Assembly: GCF_964199755.1 (NCBI RefSeq)
Contig: NC_133907.1
Span: 625,001 to 689,000 of the forward strand
From: Larus michahellis
Lineage: Eukaryota; Chordata; Aves; Charadriiformes; Laridae
Direction of reading: 5' to 3'
DNA length: 64,000 nt
The notes under the pieces are model-generated. The model worked only from the letters and a program-made list of their open reading frames with translations. It did not search any database and was not told where the DNA came from. Made by a program: the position numbers and the translations under genes. Shown one piece after another: positions 1-12,200 of the stretch; positions within the stretch are counted from its first letter, which is position 1, and each line of letters begins with the position of its first letter.

Positions 1-146
1 AATTACTATGTGCAGTTCTGTTTTCAGTATAAACAAAACCAAACAGCCTTTTCCCTTGTCGAGCCCATTCATAAAGAACTGCGCTGGCAGAGGACAGACA
101 GCCCTCGTGAGCCATTAGTTCTTGCAAAGGAAATTAACAACCACAC

Positions 147-288
147 CTTTCTCCAGTAACGTCTGCCTTAGAGCCTTGGCCAGCAGAACCCTCACGTTTG
201 GCACAGGATCTGAAGCAAGACTTAAAAGACTGGGGAGTAAGTGTTCAACAAACTGGTCGACAGGCATACATTCTTCTTCTACTACAGC
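147..288 (-). CDS. PPP4R1L: PPP4R1L exon 19 (last exon seen)
   Basis: Residues 860-906, AVVEEECMPVDQFVEHLLPS, LLSLASDPVPNVRVLLAKAL, RQTLLEK. Acceptor CTGTAG. The proposed donor is a weak GTGTGG, placed where PPP4R1 continues LLEK-D. If unspliced, the frame would add ten codons and stop at 115-117. The downstream terminal exon is not in the window. Confidence 0.85.
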
Positions 289-3200
289 CTACAGGATAAA
301 CACAAAACAGGAGAAAGCAAGATTTATGTTAACAATACATATTCGCTATTCCTTTCCATCTTGTCCTTAATTTAGTCTGGCTATCACAAAAAGTTAGTGT
401 TCAGCTCTGAACAACTACACCCTATGTTGCTGAAATAAGTACAACCTTTGAAATACTGTTATGAAAACATGTCTCAGCATTCTAAAGTTCATCTGAAGAT
501 CACCCAACAGGAGCAGATAACTTTCTTTCAATTATATTTTAGGAAATACTGCTTTCTTGGCCTGTTGTCAACCTTTTGCCTTTGACAAACAACCTTTGCT
601 CCTCATTGCTGCATTTGAGGCGGGTGCGTAAGTGGAAAGAAAAGAGGGAAATAGTTCCTGGCATCTAGCACCCATTGGCAGTTTGAAGAGCTCTTGTGAA
701 CCTTTATTTTCACACAGTGAAGAATTACAAAATGCATCTCAGTTTTAGACTTAATTCTTGACTTTGCTACCAGGATGCCAGAAAAGTACCAGGATCGGCT
801 ACTTCAGCTGGAGGCACAGAACAAAACCAGAACTACAGCTTCAGAACTGGGTAGCCATGTGCCAGGGCTGAGACCAGGCCAACTCTGCCACCACCTTTCA
901 TCAACGCACAGCATCACAGAACCCAAAGAATGACAAAACAATTGAGAGTCCAAATTGCAGTTTTGCCCACATTGCTGTAAAGCCTCAAACTGGCTCCAAA
1001 TTCAAGGTACACATAGAAATGCAGAGAGAGAACATCCCAACCTGACAAATGAAGGCAAAAGCCTGTCTTCCAACCCACTTGGAGCAGTGACGAAACCGCA
1101 CTACAAGTTCATTAATGAAATTCAATCCCAGTGCACTTGCATTGTTTGCATAGAACTTCTGTAGAATTGCTACAACCTGTGAAGACAAGGAAAGGGCCGG
1201 GGGGGGGGGGGGGGGAAGATGAGACTTAAGTTGTAGCTCTCAGAATGTTAAAAAAGCATCATTTCATCTAAATCCTAAAAAGGGACACCAAAAAGTGTAT
1301 TCAGTGTCATCAGCTGTGCTTGCAGAATTAATTACTGTGCTTATTCTGCAGAAAAGAAAGATTAAGCTTTAAAAAGCTGATTGTTCAGTTGAAACAAAAA
1401 ACACTAAAAGAAATTAAAGCAACCATTAAAATAATGCCCCTTTCCATGGTGCCATGAGGAAAAAGAAGAAATTAGAAGAAAAAAAAAAATCTTTCTACGT
1501 GTTCAGGACATCTATGGGATGATGGAGTTATCATGAAGTTTATAAATTATACAGTTTTTGAGGAAAAATCAGTAATTTTGGTTTTTTTAAACAACTGGGG
1601 GAAGGTCTCTCAAATCTTCTATATCCTGGTTTTCATCCAGGTGAAAATACATTTATCATTCACATACAACCAACAGAGAAAGATGTTAAGATCTGTGGAA
1701 GGCAGACATCTCAAAATATGTTATAAAAGTTTTCATTTAATTTTTTTCCATATTTTTTACCATGTTTATCAAAATATGTCTCTATTCGCCCTACTTGTCT
1801 GAAAGAAAACATTGTGATTTCAGGTATCCCTCTCAAGGATCACTTTCCTCCTCTCCTGCCAGGAAGTGAACTAAAGCCCCTACCAGTTTGAAGGAGATCC
1901 ACCGAACTTCTGAAACTTTATCGGAGCAGAGAGTCAGTGCAATGTGTCTTAAGTAGTCATAGACATCATTGGGATTGTAGAGCTCCAGTATCAGGATCAG
2001 CTGCCTGTAACACAGAGAAAGTCATTAACTCTAGCAAGCACAACACTAACTGCTGCCATTATACCTTCTGCTAAAGGTAGGGAAGGACCATTTGGAGGCT
2101 GGAAAATACCATGGCTATTACAAAGCACTTGAACAGTTTGTTCTTCTCTTTACTTTACAGAGGCACACACACGTATGAAAGAAGTTCATGCTTTCTTTAA
2201 TCCATCAAGGAGTTCAAGAAAAACTCTTATACAAACTAGATGTAACAACGAATCAAAATTCTCCCAAATAACTACAAAAGAAGTACAACGAGAAATTCCT
2301 TTGCAACTTCAGACCAATACCCTGTACGTTCTTGTCAAGTAAAAAGCAAAGAGTCACTTTGGTGTAGAAATATACATTTCAGAAAGCGGTTTCTATCTTG
2401 GATAGATTTGCACACCATTGGTGTGCACACCAACGCCCAAGTGACAACTTGCCACTAAGACGCCAAGGAGCAGGGTGAGGTCTGGTTTGTTGTGCCAAAC
2501 TACAAAGGGCGAGTAAATCCTCAACAGCCCAGACAAAGCAGGGAGATAAACACAAAGGTCAGACTTCAGCTGCAAACTGTGCCTACAAACATTCTTTGGG
2601 TGCTTTAAGTATCAACAGGGCTTGCAGAAGAATTGTAGGATGTTACTCTATCTATGATTCTATGATCTCCATTATACACCCAGTCATAGCGAAATACCAA
2701 ATGAATAAACTATTTTTAAGTACTGTTTTCTCTTTCATACATATTAGAAAGAGTGACTTTGTACATACATTTCATTGATTTTTACAAGGCAGCCTAGAAC
2801 TGAATAAAATCTGAAACCTCACTAAACAATATCTATCAGCTTGTCATATTTCACAAGCTGCAAGCAAACGAGACATACATTTTGGTACAATCACAGACAT
2901 TTAAGTTTCAGTCACGCTTGATTACAACACAACTTGTCAACCCTCCTCTCCCCCAAGCCCCCCAAAAAGTCCCCCCCAAAACCCCAACAGCCAGTGGCTT
3001 TTAAATTCCGTTCCTTAATACAGAACGGTGGCAATCTTTTAGCTCCTAATTAAAGGCATGCTAACTTATTTCTAAGTTAGTAATGTAGATTAAAAATCAA
3101 AAGTTAACAAAATTACGTACTCTGCCAGCTCGTAACGAAACCTCCAGTTCCTGCTGTTATCAGTCACCACAAATTCTTGAAGCTGGTAAAGATACTCTCG

Positions 3201-6200
3201 CCTTTTGTCTGCATGAAGTAACTAACGGAAACACGTTACTAGTATAAAAGTGATAAAATTCAATACTTGCAGTTCTCTGGTGTATTACTCTATTACACCT
3301 GCGTGCATTTTCCTACTTGAACGCAACTGATCATTCGCAAGATGCTTACTAAAAATGCACACAACCAGCTGACTGCCTGGATACACAGGACTGACATCCA
3401 AAAAAGTACAGGACATCACCACTTCTGCAAGGATCCCGCCAAAGCACCACCCCGGGCATAAACTGAGGAACTGAAAACTAAGGGTTTGTGTTTATTACGC
3501 AGCAGCCCCCCAGGATCTGCTCTCTTTTCTCCCAGCCAAACACAAATTGCTAATGGTCCAACTTTCCACCTGGACTGCACAAAATACTAATTCCTTTACA
3601 ACAGTTGGGAGCATTTACAGAGGGCTTTCAGTTTTGATATTTTGTTGGGATATCAAACAGAAGAGAAGTGAGCAACTTAAAAAAAGCAACAGACACACAG
3701 ACAAAATGGCATTATTGCACAAAACTAAACAAATAATTAGATATTAATACCCGCAACATGTCATTAAAAAACTCTCTTAATATAAAGGAGTTGGGAAAAA
3801 ATTTATCTTGAGAAATTAAGTTAAACTTTCCTACCTTTAGAAAGTCATACAGATGTTTAAGGACACCAATACGCACTTCATCCAGATCTTTCAAGAATCC
3901 ATTGAAAATTGGCACCAGATCAGCAGCTGTTAGCTGGTCCCCCAGAATAACTGCTAGTTCGTGTATGGAGAAAGCAAGCGTCCGACGCACCTTCCACTGC
4001 AAACGGTTTAAGAAGTGAACTAGATTAGGCACCATAACTAAAATAAAGACACTTTTGAACTACCCTTATAAGAAAGTATACGAAGTTATACCTTCAGTGT
4101 AACAAATTGAACAAAAAAGCTACTCAAAATTCTGATTTATCATTAATAAACTTTTTTTTTTTTTTACCTGTACATCTGAGGCCAACGTCTCATACGTATC
4201 CTTCAGGCAGTGCCAGTTCTGCCTGCCCAGCGTCAAGGCCACCCCAGGAAGACTGTAGGCACAGTGCTTGGCTATTTCAGTATCAACAGTCTGGGCTCGA
4301 GCTGGGTCGGTCATTGACAAGTACTGGTCTAGTAACGGTTGAGGTATGATATCCTACAGAGAGAGGCAGTACGTCAGCACCACACACTTTAAGATGAGAA
4401 AGAAAACGCACCTGTGGTGCTACCGTGTTCTGTTGCTATCAACCAGCCGGCAGCGGGCCAGCTTTACAAAGGGTAAATGACCCCTAGAGTTATTTGTCCT
4501 CTCACTGGGACAGAGCAGTCAGCAATGAACAGTAATTATTACTTTTATCAAAATGTCGCATCAAACCAAACTGAAAATTTCTTCTTTGCTCAAGACAAAC
4601 AGTAAATCCAGTGAATACAATATAGTCAGTGCTTACCGTGGTTGCATAGATTGGCCCTAAGGCACCAAAAAGGCAACAGAATTTTTCTAGCTTTCTGATT
4701 TAAAATAGGGTTCTCCTCAAATGCCCAGAGATTTCTTAACATTCTGCAACTGATCAACTGCAAAAGCTATCACTGGATTAAGTGTAAAATGAACCGTATC
4801 CAGTACTCTACTAGAGCAAGTTAGATGTCTTTTTAATCACCTGTAATTTTGACTTGTCGTCTTCAAATGGTGGATTGTTTTCTTGCTCTTTCTTTAAAAA
4901 TACACTGGTTCCTCTGTGTTGTTCCTCAGAGTCCTGTAAAAGGATGTATTAGCTAGTGAAATGAATAGGACTTACTGCTATTCGGGGTTATTTCAAAGCA
5001 TCACACTCCAGTTCAGATACAGAATAACCTTTTACAGACAAAGCCTTACTCGGTGTGTTTATACAAGTACAAAACAACAACAGAGTTGTACACTAAGACA
5101 AACGCTATTAAGACCATAGCAGCCACAAGGGGAACAGTAGTTAGATTTATTTCTAAAAAAGAAAGGCAATCTAATTTAACACAAGAAACCCAACATTCAT
5201 ACAGATTTTGGATGGTTACTTTTACTATACTCTTAAATAGTTTTTCTTCTTGGCATGAATTTAAATTATATCGAACAAGACAGCTTAGCCATTGCTCCAA
5301 GGCAATCAACACCATGATAGAAGCTTTACTTATTTCAGAACAAACTGCTGTTAAAACTCCCAAGCCTACCAAATTACGAAGCATACACCTCTCCCCAAAT
5401 ATCAGCCAAAAACTGCAAAATTAAAAGGTTTAAAAGACCAAAAACATACAAAGCTCGAAAGTTCACACAGTTATTTTACATTTTTGTTTGTACAGGTTTT
5501 ATGTGCAATTCTTATTGACAGACAAGGAGAGCTTTGCTTTATATTTCACAATTAGCTCTAGCAACATTAAACACTGTGGCAAATAATTCTTTTTACTCCT
5601 ATCAGTACATTATAATCAAGAAATAGTAACAAGGAACTGCGTATGTGTCACCACCTGATTCAGCCTCCTGTCTGGAGATAAAAGTCTAATTTTAGATTCG
5701 TTACAGGAAGAGGTGAGACTGTACTCGGCACATCTCATCTGAAAAAAACCCTACAGCAAACCTAAAGCAAAACTTTTAAGTAATTTGTGTGCAAATAGAA
5801 ATAATAGCCCCCAACAGCTTTTCTTTTTTAATTAAGTAGCATATGATAGTTATGGTGTAGCGATGTTCAAAGGCTTCAGATCAGGTGTGTGTCAATTATG
5901 CCAGGGACTCCATGAACACACACAGTACTTCAGCAGGTGAGAATTCATTTCAGACATGCAGCACAACGCATACTTACTGTGCTTTTCTGTATATTGGTGG
6001 TAGACTGGTCACTGATGTCATCCTGGGAAGCAGGGGATGAAAGAGTGTCCTCCTCCACCTGGCTGCAGGTAGCATCCGAAACAGCTGTTTCGTCTGAAAT
6101 AGTTTTGTTCTGAAGTTTGCCACTGCTTTCTTCAATTTTTTTGGTCTCATAGTCACCAACAGAATCAAACTGAGCAGCTCTGAGAGCAGCAGACAACACT

Positions 6201-9200
6201 TGGACCTGAGCTGTATAAAGCAAAAGACGACTATTTAGTCTCCCTTCTGCACTTAAATGCATTAAACTTGTCATCAGTTAATCTGAAAAGATAAAAAAGC
6301 GCCCACTTTGAGCTGCACAGAAATGGTACATTAGCAAACATTCGCTCTTAAAGAAAAGGCCCATGACTCTTCCACAAAACCATCACAAATTAAGAGCAAC
6401 AGTTTGGATGTATTAACATTTTAGCAGAACCATTCTACCAATTTCTGCTACTGAAAGATATTTCTAATAATCCCCTGTAATGAGGTACCACAGCATACTG
6501 GCTCGCCCCCCATTCTTCATACTGACAAACGTTTTAATATAAATTGTTCTGCTATATTCTTTAATTGATTCTATGGCTTGGAAAAGGCATCAACGTACAC
6601 TTAAAACATTTCTGAGCAAGTCTTTATCCAGAGGAGTGAATTGGTCAAACCACCTCCAAACTGGTGTGCAGAAGCAGACAGAAAACAAAAGGTCGGGTTT
6701 ACCACTGGATATGAAGCTAGGCCAAACTGTATTTGCACATTACACCACGTTGCTGCTAGGAACATGCCGTTACTGAGGGTTCAGAATGCAGAAGCTTTGA
6801 GATAGCCACATCTGCACAACTGTATGGCAAGTGCAGTCTTAAGATGAAACGTTAGAGCGTTCTTTAAAGGTAAGGAATACTAGAATACTTTGGAAATAAG
6901 GGGAACAGTCAACTTAAGAAGGCAGAAGAATGGATCAGAAGCATATTTATGAGTGTTTTGGCAGTTAGAGCAGGAGGAAAACAGAAACTAAACATCCACA
7001 TCTCCTTAATTCTGAGGAAGGAAGCAAGACTGTTCTGCTAAAGTTGGGGTCGGGGGAGCAGAAATCTTCATTGCTTTCTCCCATACCTCTCCAAACCCTC
7101 ATTTCCCACTGTAGAGCTGTCAAGCTAATATCTCGCCATTTGTCTCAGTTCTACATAATGGGTTTTTTTTGCTCTCTTCCTTTTGCTTTTACTCTCTGCC
7201 TTTGCTTTACAAAACTCATTTACACTATTTTTTCTCCTTTCGTTCGTTCGTTTCAGTTTCCACTCTTTCCTTTACTACTTTAAATTTATTTTTTTTCCAC
7301 CTCTTACTGTTTTAAATCTTTCCCTTTCTTTCTGATCCTTTGCCATTCACAAGTGAAGAATTTTTTATTTCCCTCATACCTTTCTGAACGACCGTGGGGA
7401 GCCACCTAAATATGCCACGCTGCCAGTTGTCTTACTACTCACTATTGCTGCAGTAAGGAACGCAAATGCTGCTGCAGTGCCTGCAGATACGACTTCGCAT
7501 GCAGAGAAGGGATGAATAAACAGGCAGATGAAAACTGTTAATTCATTAGAGTACTCAAGAGACTTAGTGGGACAAGAAACTGAGTTGACTATGGATGACA
7601 GGCTTGTCACAAGGGATTTGACCCAGTAAACATATCTGCATCCCACTATCGGGTTATCATTACTTCAGTATGTTCACCAATGGGCTTGTATGGAGAGGCT
7701 AAGGAAAGATGCCCTGAAATTAGGGCCATTCTCACTCAACCAAACATTAGATTAATTCAGGTGACAACAGGTAGCTCTGCCCCTAAAACCACAGTACTCA
7801 GTTACAGTACTTGAAATTCAAGACAGTTTTAACAGATTTCAACAAGCTCTTTTCCCTTTTGTAGTTACAACCAATTTATTTCTCATGCGAACAGGAGCTA
7901 GGAACACTTCCCCAGCTGTTCTAGAAATAACTCGGGTCTTGTGAAAAAGGCTGTTGCATAACTTTCTACAATAATTTACTACTCAAAGTAGTAATCTCAT
8001 CACCTTATGAATACCAAGCCAATTAAAATGCAGTCAAGGGTTTTGTAAAGGCCAGGAGAAAACCTGCTCAGAGAAAACATGATTTTACTGTTACAGAGTC
8101 TCACCTTGAACATCTGGATCATCTATGTGCTCTTGTAAGCTTTCTAGAACTTTTTTTATTTCACTACTAGCAACACAGTTATTACATGGCACAGAACAGC
8201 TATCTTTGTGCTTTTCAGTCTTGAACTGAAGCAGCTCCAGATCCTGACTTATATCAGGCAGAGGAGGGCGCCAGTATAGAAAAGTATTAAATATGTCCTC
8301 AGCAGACTGTAGCCTTGAGTTCATTCCAGGAAAACTGCTGTCCTTAGTGACTTCTATGACACCAGCAGCAACTCTGTCACCCTGAGACAATCGAGACACA
8401 TCTTCTCCAGGATTGGTACAACAATCTGAACTTTCTTCCTGTGTATCTTTATTTAGGTTCTCAACTGAGAGCTTTGTATTAACTTCAGCTGAAGTCTCCT
8501 CACTCGATGATTCTGGTTTGATTTCCATTGGTTGTTCTGAACTGGTAACAGACACACACAGTTATCCAAATAAAACTTAAAGTACTCTAACAATAGTTTT
8601 CAGTGAAATACTTCATAAAAGACAGCATCAACTACAGAAACTTATTTTCTCTGCAGGAAGACAGAATTTATGTTACCCCTATGCTTTACTTCACCAGTGT
8701 TCCCTTTACCCTCCTGAGAAGCCAAACTGAATTTTTCAATAAAGTGGCTACACTCAAATAGACACAAGTGTGATCTCACTGTTCATATCTTTGCTGGAAC
8801 TATATTCTCAAGTTGAGATTTTTAGCCCTGAAGAGCAACAGAAAGAATTATCTTTTTTTTCTCTCTTCTGCTACACCACATCTTTCCCATGATTTTACCT
8901 GGACAATGTAGCATTTGTACTGGAGGACATTAATGTTATATTGTTGCTTGGCTGACAGGAGTTGGAATTCACATCTTGCGTTGATGGTCGGATACTCAGC
9001 GTCCCATCTTCTCGAATGTAAAGACCAGCACTTGAAGGGTTTGCAAAGGTAGAAATAAACGGGCCAAGAGACTGAAAAGCAGCCTGACGAACCTGTGATA
9101 GTATAAAGACAACAGTCAAGATTCATGCAACTCCCACAGAGTCAATGCTGAAAAGAAAAAATTTGATTCAATTTTTTTGTAAGAATCAATTGGTTATTAC

Positions 9201-12200
9201 TATAACAGCTTCACTTAATACCAAATATAACCAATTATCAATTACCAAATAAGTGACACGTAAGCAAAGGGTGTTAGAATATTAAGCATGTATCTACAAT
9301 CATAGTAAGGAAATTTTTTTAGAAGTTGTAAATTTGAAGGACATCACTGTCTACTTCACCTAATACCTTTAACACAAGCAACCTATTCTCAGGAGAGTGG
9401 TTGCACTTATAAAGAAGCCCCCTGTTGATAGAGAGAGAGGAAAAATAACATACTATCTTATTAGAGGAGATTAGATTTTATAAGATTATACTCTAATCTC
9501 AGCAAATTTAATTTAGAGACCTTTTACAGCACACTTCTGAGTTGCCCATACTTGTGGTACGATCTGCCTGGGAAGATGCATCAATTACAGAGCAAGTTAC
9601 TTACCCATCTGCAAGTGTCACTAATAAGACTGATGAACAGCGGGGATAGTTTGCTTCTGCGAACTTCTGGGGATGTGGTGTAAGACACTGCCATAAAGCA
9701 TTCCGCACAAGCTTTTCTCATTCCCCAAACACTATCAGAACAGAGTTCAAAGAACTTGGGAATCTGCCAAAAATAAGCAAAACCAAGACTAACAAAGACT
9801 GCAGCAACTTACTGTCAAGGTATTTGTGTGGAAGCTGGAGACAATGACAACTCAAGAATACTAAAATAAGTGAAGAACGGAAGAAAGAGGGACAGGTTAA
9901 AAGCATCTATTAATTGAAGAAATTGGAAAAACCAGCTGTCTCCCATTTACTGCATTGGGATTTTATGTATAACCTTATGCACTAGGAAACAACAGAAAGA
10001 ATTATTAATGGCCTATTTTTCCTGAAATTGTAACTTGACTGATCATCCAGTTCAGGGTAAGGAAAAAAAAAAAAAAAAAAAGAGTGACTCAGTAATTCTA
10101 AAGTGTGTGTATATATATGCTGTCAATTACATTTAAAAAAATGTTTTGCCAAACAAGAACTTTGCATTTCTATTCATTCCCAGTTTTGCTAAATAATTGC
10201 AACCAAAGATTTAGCCAAATCAATTAAAAAAATAAAATGCATGCACAGAGATTAATTTACAGAGAAGACAATAAGAGAACTCATTATTAAAACTTTTGAA
10301 CTGAGAAACACAAGTCTTGCAAATTGCTTTTGATTTTTACATACCAGCAGTCTTTCTGTGGCTTCTTGGCCAACTGCATTACAAATGTCACCAAAATTAG
10401 CTGCACAAATCTAAGAAATAAAAAAACTCTTTAATAACATTCTGGCTCTTTCAGGTGCATTAGTTTGATTATCAACTTTACCATGCATTATTTATCCCAT
10501 GTAACAACTGCACACATTTGACTATTCGAATTTCAGCCATGTAACTACATCCTGTAATATTAACTCATCCTCAACAAAGACTCATTAAAGCAAGCGTCCA
10601 TAAGCCACATGCCTTTGAAATCAGTAGTAATAAAAGTTTCTGCATGAAAAGCATCATCTACTTCAGTAATCACTAAATGGGACAATAAGCCTACTTGAAA
10701 GTTTAAATTAGTTTGAACAGCAGCTGTCAAAACCAAATCAGACTAAAATACGATACCGGGGTCAGGACTTAGGTGTACTGACAGAACTATCTTTGCTACG
10801 GCCGAGATTGGCTTAAGTACTTTGCAGAAGCAAAGTTTAATCAAGGTCTCAAGTTAGTGCCATTTACAGTACATTACAAATGCTATAATTAAGGCAAAAG
10901 GAACATCCCCTCATGCTGGAAAAAGATGTTGCCAAAATTTGAAATAAAATAAAATAGGACCGTGTTAATATACAATTTATTCATTATATATGCTTATTTA
11001 GAAGGTTATAATGCAGCTCAAATTCCAACAAATGCAGCTTATGTTAAGGACCAAGCTGAAGCTCTGCATGACCCTTAAGTCTACTCAAATATTTTAAGCC
11101 TTCTCATGCCACAAGTTTCCTTTTTTACTCCAACGTGAAATAAAATCAGTCTTATATGTTCGAGATTTCTCCTTTCGGACTTTTTTTTTTTTTTTTTAAA
11201 GGAAGGATGTCTCAAATATGTATTACTTTTGAATTTCTAGTTTTGAAATAAGATGGCAGAGATCGGGTAAATTGTTTGCATCCTATAACCAAGCATGGCA
11301 GCTTAAAAATAAGGTTGGGCAAAACTATTAAATGTGCAAGATCAGCTTAACTGCTACACCAAAGCTATTCACCAAGGACTGCAATCTGTTCCTTTACTGA
11401 ACTACAGAAAGTAGAACCATGTCAATAATTTAAAACTTCTCTTCCAGACTCTTTCAAAGTTCATCAACTAAAGTTATGACTAAATTATTCAGGAAGGCAT
11501 TTGAACAGCAACATACAAATTCATTTTTAAGTGGTTTAGGGTTGAAAACACACCAACCTTTCGGACTTGAAACAACTTCCCATCACTGCACAGTTCACAG
11601 AAACGAGGAAGTAGCATGTGCTCAACTGTTGTTCTGCTCAACATAGAAGCCATTTTACAGATTATCTAAAAATCAGGAAGGGGATACGGATAAGGAAAGG
11701 AAAGTTATAAAGCTTGTAAGCACAGCCAAATATTCCTCGAAAAATTACCTCCGAGAGCAAGACAGCAACTACCATCAAATAAGATTTAACTGTTCTCATT
11801 ATTCATATTTTCATACGCCTGTCTTATGCAAAGCGCAACTGTAGTTTTTATTTAAAATCATTCTGTGCCACTGTGCCCGAACATAACATTTCTGCACGTA
11901 GTTCGCTGTCTTTTTATCTGGTTAAGTAGACTTTTATTAATAAATGCATTTTCAAGGTGTTCTACAATTTTGTACAGAGAAGACAGAAGCTCCATTGCAC
12001 TAGCCAGCACACAAAATCACAATCTTTAAGCATACTAAAAGTATCTCAAGCTTGAGCACGCAAGTAAGCCCCTTGGCTCTAACAGGACTGTTCAGATACT
12101 TAAAAACAAGCACAGTCCCAGGTCTTTATAGGCTCAGACAACGCGACAAAAATAAAAGACGGCCATACAACCAGAGAAAACGGAGTGTAAGACAAACTAG

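Noticed and set aside
5046..5424. Overlapping 112- and 123-codon frames on opposite strands
   Set aside because: In a PPP4R1L intron; neither product resembles a known protein and the exon chain is continuous without them.
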